The notes beneath the pieces are model-generated. The model had not been told where the DNA came from. It worked only from the letters and a program-made list of their open reading frames with translations, and did no database searches. Made by a program: the position numbers and the translations under genes. A stretch of DNA of 60,000 nucleotides, taken from the NCBI GenBank assembly GCA_905221605.1, contig CAJNDS010000480.1, forward strand, positions 126,001-186,000. The letters are read 5' to 3'. Origin of the DNA: Symbiodinium natans. Its lineage: Eukaryota; Sar; Dinophyceae; Suessiales; Symbiodiniaceae. Shown in pieces: positions 58,859 to 60,000 of this stretch (positions are counted from its first letter, which is position 1; each line of letters opens with the position of its first letter).

Positions 58859-59763
58859 ATGGATGTTAAGGAGGTCTGTATGCCACCTTACGCATATGCG
58901 CCAACAGTACGCCCATCCGTGAAAAGCCTTCCAATGCAAGAGCCTGGCTCACCCCAAAGGTTTGGCTCTGCACCACGACAGTCAACTGCATCATCATGTG
59001 CCTCAAGGACGCCCGATTTTCAGGTAAATGCTCAGAGCGAAAGGGAGGACCGAAATCGTATGGCAGAAGCTGTCACCTCCGCAACTTCCAGTTTTGAGGG
59101 GCCATGACTTCGGTCTGTCATCAGAGTTTGCTTTGGGTGCTTGCGCGTTCCTTTCGACAGTGAGCCTGTTTGTCTGCGTTCCAAGAGTTTCAGCATGAAC
59201 TGGAAAGTGACCAATTCCTGAGGACGCGTACTTGACTGGTGGAAGCCTCGTGCCTCCTAGTGCAGCTCGGGCCTGTGTTCAGTAGGTACTGCATGAAGGC
59301 AACGTAATTGGTGATCCATCTGCCTGCTGCTTTTCTCCGTGAAAGGTGGGGCGGGCCGGGGTAGATCAAGCTGAAGCAAAAGCCGAGATCGCAAGCAGCA
59401 TGAATTGCCCTGCAACGCTACACGACATGCCTTTGACCTGGTGATTGTTGTGCTACGCATGTCCTGCACAGTTCAGTTTCTGCCATTTTGTGGGTTTGTC
59501 TGGTTACTGTTTGCGAGCTTCGAAGCTGAGCAGTGTCGCCCTAGAGTGTTAACGGACATTGTCAATCAAGGTTTTGCCGCCCAGGAACAGGTCATGATCG
59601 TGATTGTTATCATCGGCACGATTACGAATTGCAATGTTTCGTTGCGTCCAAGCACCTTTAAGCTTGTCTCCTGCTGCTGCAGGCAGCCATCGTCGCATGG
59701 GTGGCACGGGACCTGATCTTCTCGCTTGTAGTCTTCGTGCTGCCGGAGAAGCTGCTGGGATGA
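58859..59763 (+). CDS. Small membrane protein, three candidate exons
   Basis: The first exon (58,859-59,023) starts MDVKEVCMPPYAYAPTVRPS, then VKSLPMQEPGSPQRFGSAPR, and ends at a good GT donor in phase 0. The exon 59,585-59,635 (AG|G acceptor, phase 0 at both ends) encodes EQVMIVIVIIGTITNCN, a membrane helix. The final exon (59,683-59,763) encodes AAIVAWVARDLIFSLVVFVL, then PEKLLG and a stop. The intron between the last two is only 47 nt, with a pyrimidine tract before AG. An AATAAA lies just after the stop (59,769). Exons between 59,023 and 59,585 are not resolved. The family is unknown. Grouping all three exons into one gene is inferred from strand and phase. Confidence 0.4.
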
Positions 59764-60000
59764 ACGCTTAATAAATTCTGTGTGAGGAAAGCTCCCGAGT
59801 CGAGGGCTATTGAGCGCCGAGTTTGCCTTCTACCCTTTTGGGGATTCGATAGGCGGCGTCCAATTCCCTGAGCCACCGGCAGCTACCCTAACCCCCCAAC
59901 CCGCAACACTGTCCAACCCGCCATCTTCCTGCCCGCTTCCTTTTCCCACATTCTGGCTTGGATTTCTAAGCCCTGGCCTCTTGGGTTGAAGGCGAAGCTG

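Noticed and set aside
1-60000. Spliced-leader (DinoSL) gene or relict leader sequence
   Set aside because: I looked for the conserved CCATTTTGGCTCAAG core on both strands and found no convincing match. TTTTTTGGCTTGAC at 15,304 is too different.

Overview
This is eukaryotic nuclear DNA, most probably from a dinoflagellate. Three things point there. Coding sequence is sparse and split into short exons. In the clearest genes most introns use GC-AG or GA-AG instead of GT-AG, with a G after the acceptor (AG|G). Genes also appear to lie in long same-strand blocks, with one gene family in a head-to-tail array. There are no bacterial operons, ribosome binding sites or CRISPR arrays. Exon models were built by eye from family motifs and splice phase, without RNA data.

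Layout. Positions 1-14,800 are a mainly minus-strand block. It holds an S1-domain RNA-binding gene with SAP-like and acidic upstream exons (95-2,000), several exon-like pieces of unknown genes, a possible membrane-anchored aspartyl/asparaginyl beta-hydroxylase (9,235-10,850) and a clear U6 snRNA gene (14,683-14,785). Positions 14,800-25,300 hold no gene I can name. This stretch is repeat-rich: degenerate direct repeats at 17.4-18.05 kb, a 183-bp tandem repeat that stays open in one frame, a 201-bp direct duplication and pyrimidine microsatellites. It is the apparent strand-switch region.

Positions 25,360-35,120 carry three head-to-tail copies of a roughly 3.1-kb unit, separated by GT microsatellites of very different length. 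Each copy appears to encode a secreted protein: signal-peptide-like start, glycine-rich exons, a threonine-rich stalk and a hydrophobic C-terminus. I do not recognise the family. Copies B and C are the better preserved. Copy A is interrupted by many small indels.

Positions 35,147-60,000 are a plus-strand block: a Ser/Pro-rich protein, a single-exon protein with an AP2-like motif, a PEX13-like peroxisomal membrane protein candidate, an OSCA/CSC1 (DUF221) mechanosensitive-channel-like gene (46.3-53.5 kb), an M16 insulysin-type metalloprotease (54.4-57 kb) and a small membrane-protein gene at the right end. One OSCA intron contains a foldback element of about 700 bp.

The genes do not form an obvious pathway. 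The main points of interest are the tandem surface-protein-like array, the non-canonical introns bounded by short direct repeats, and the foldback intron.
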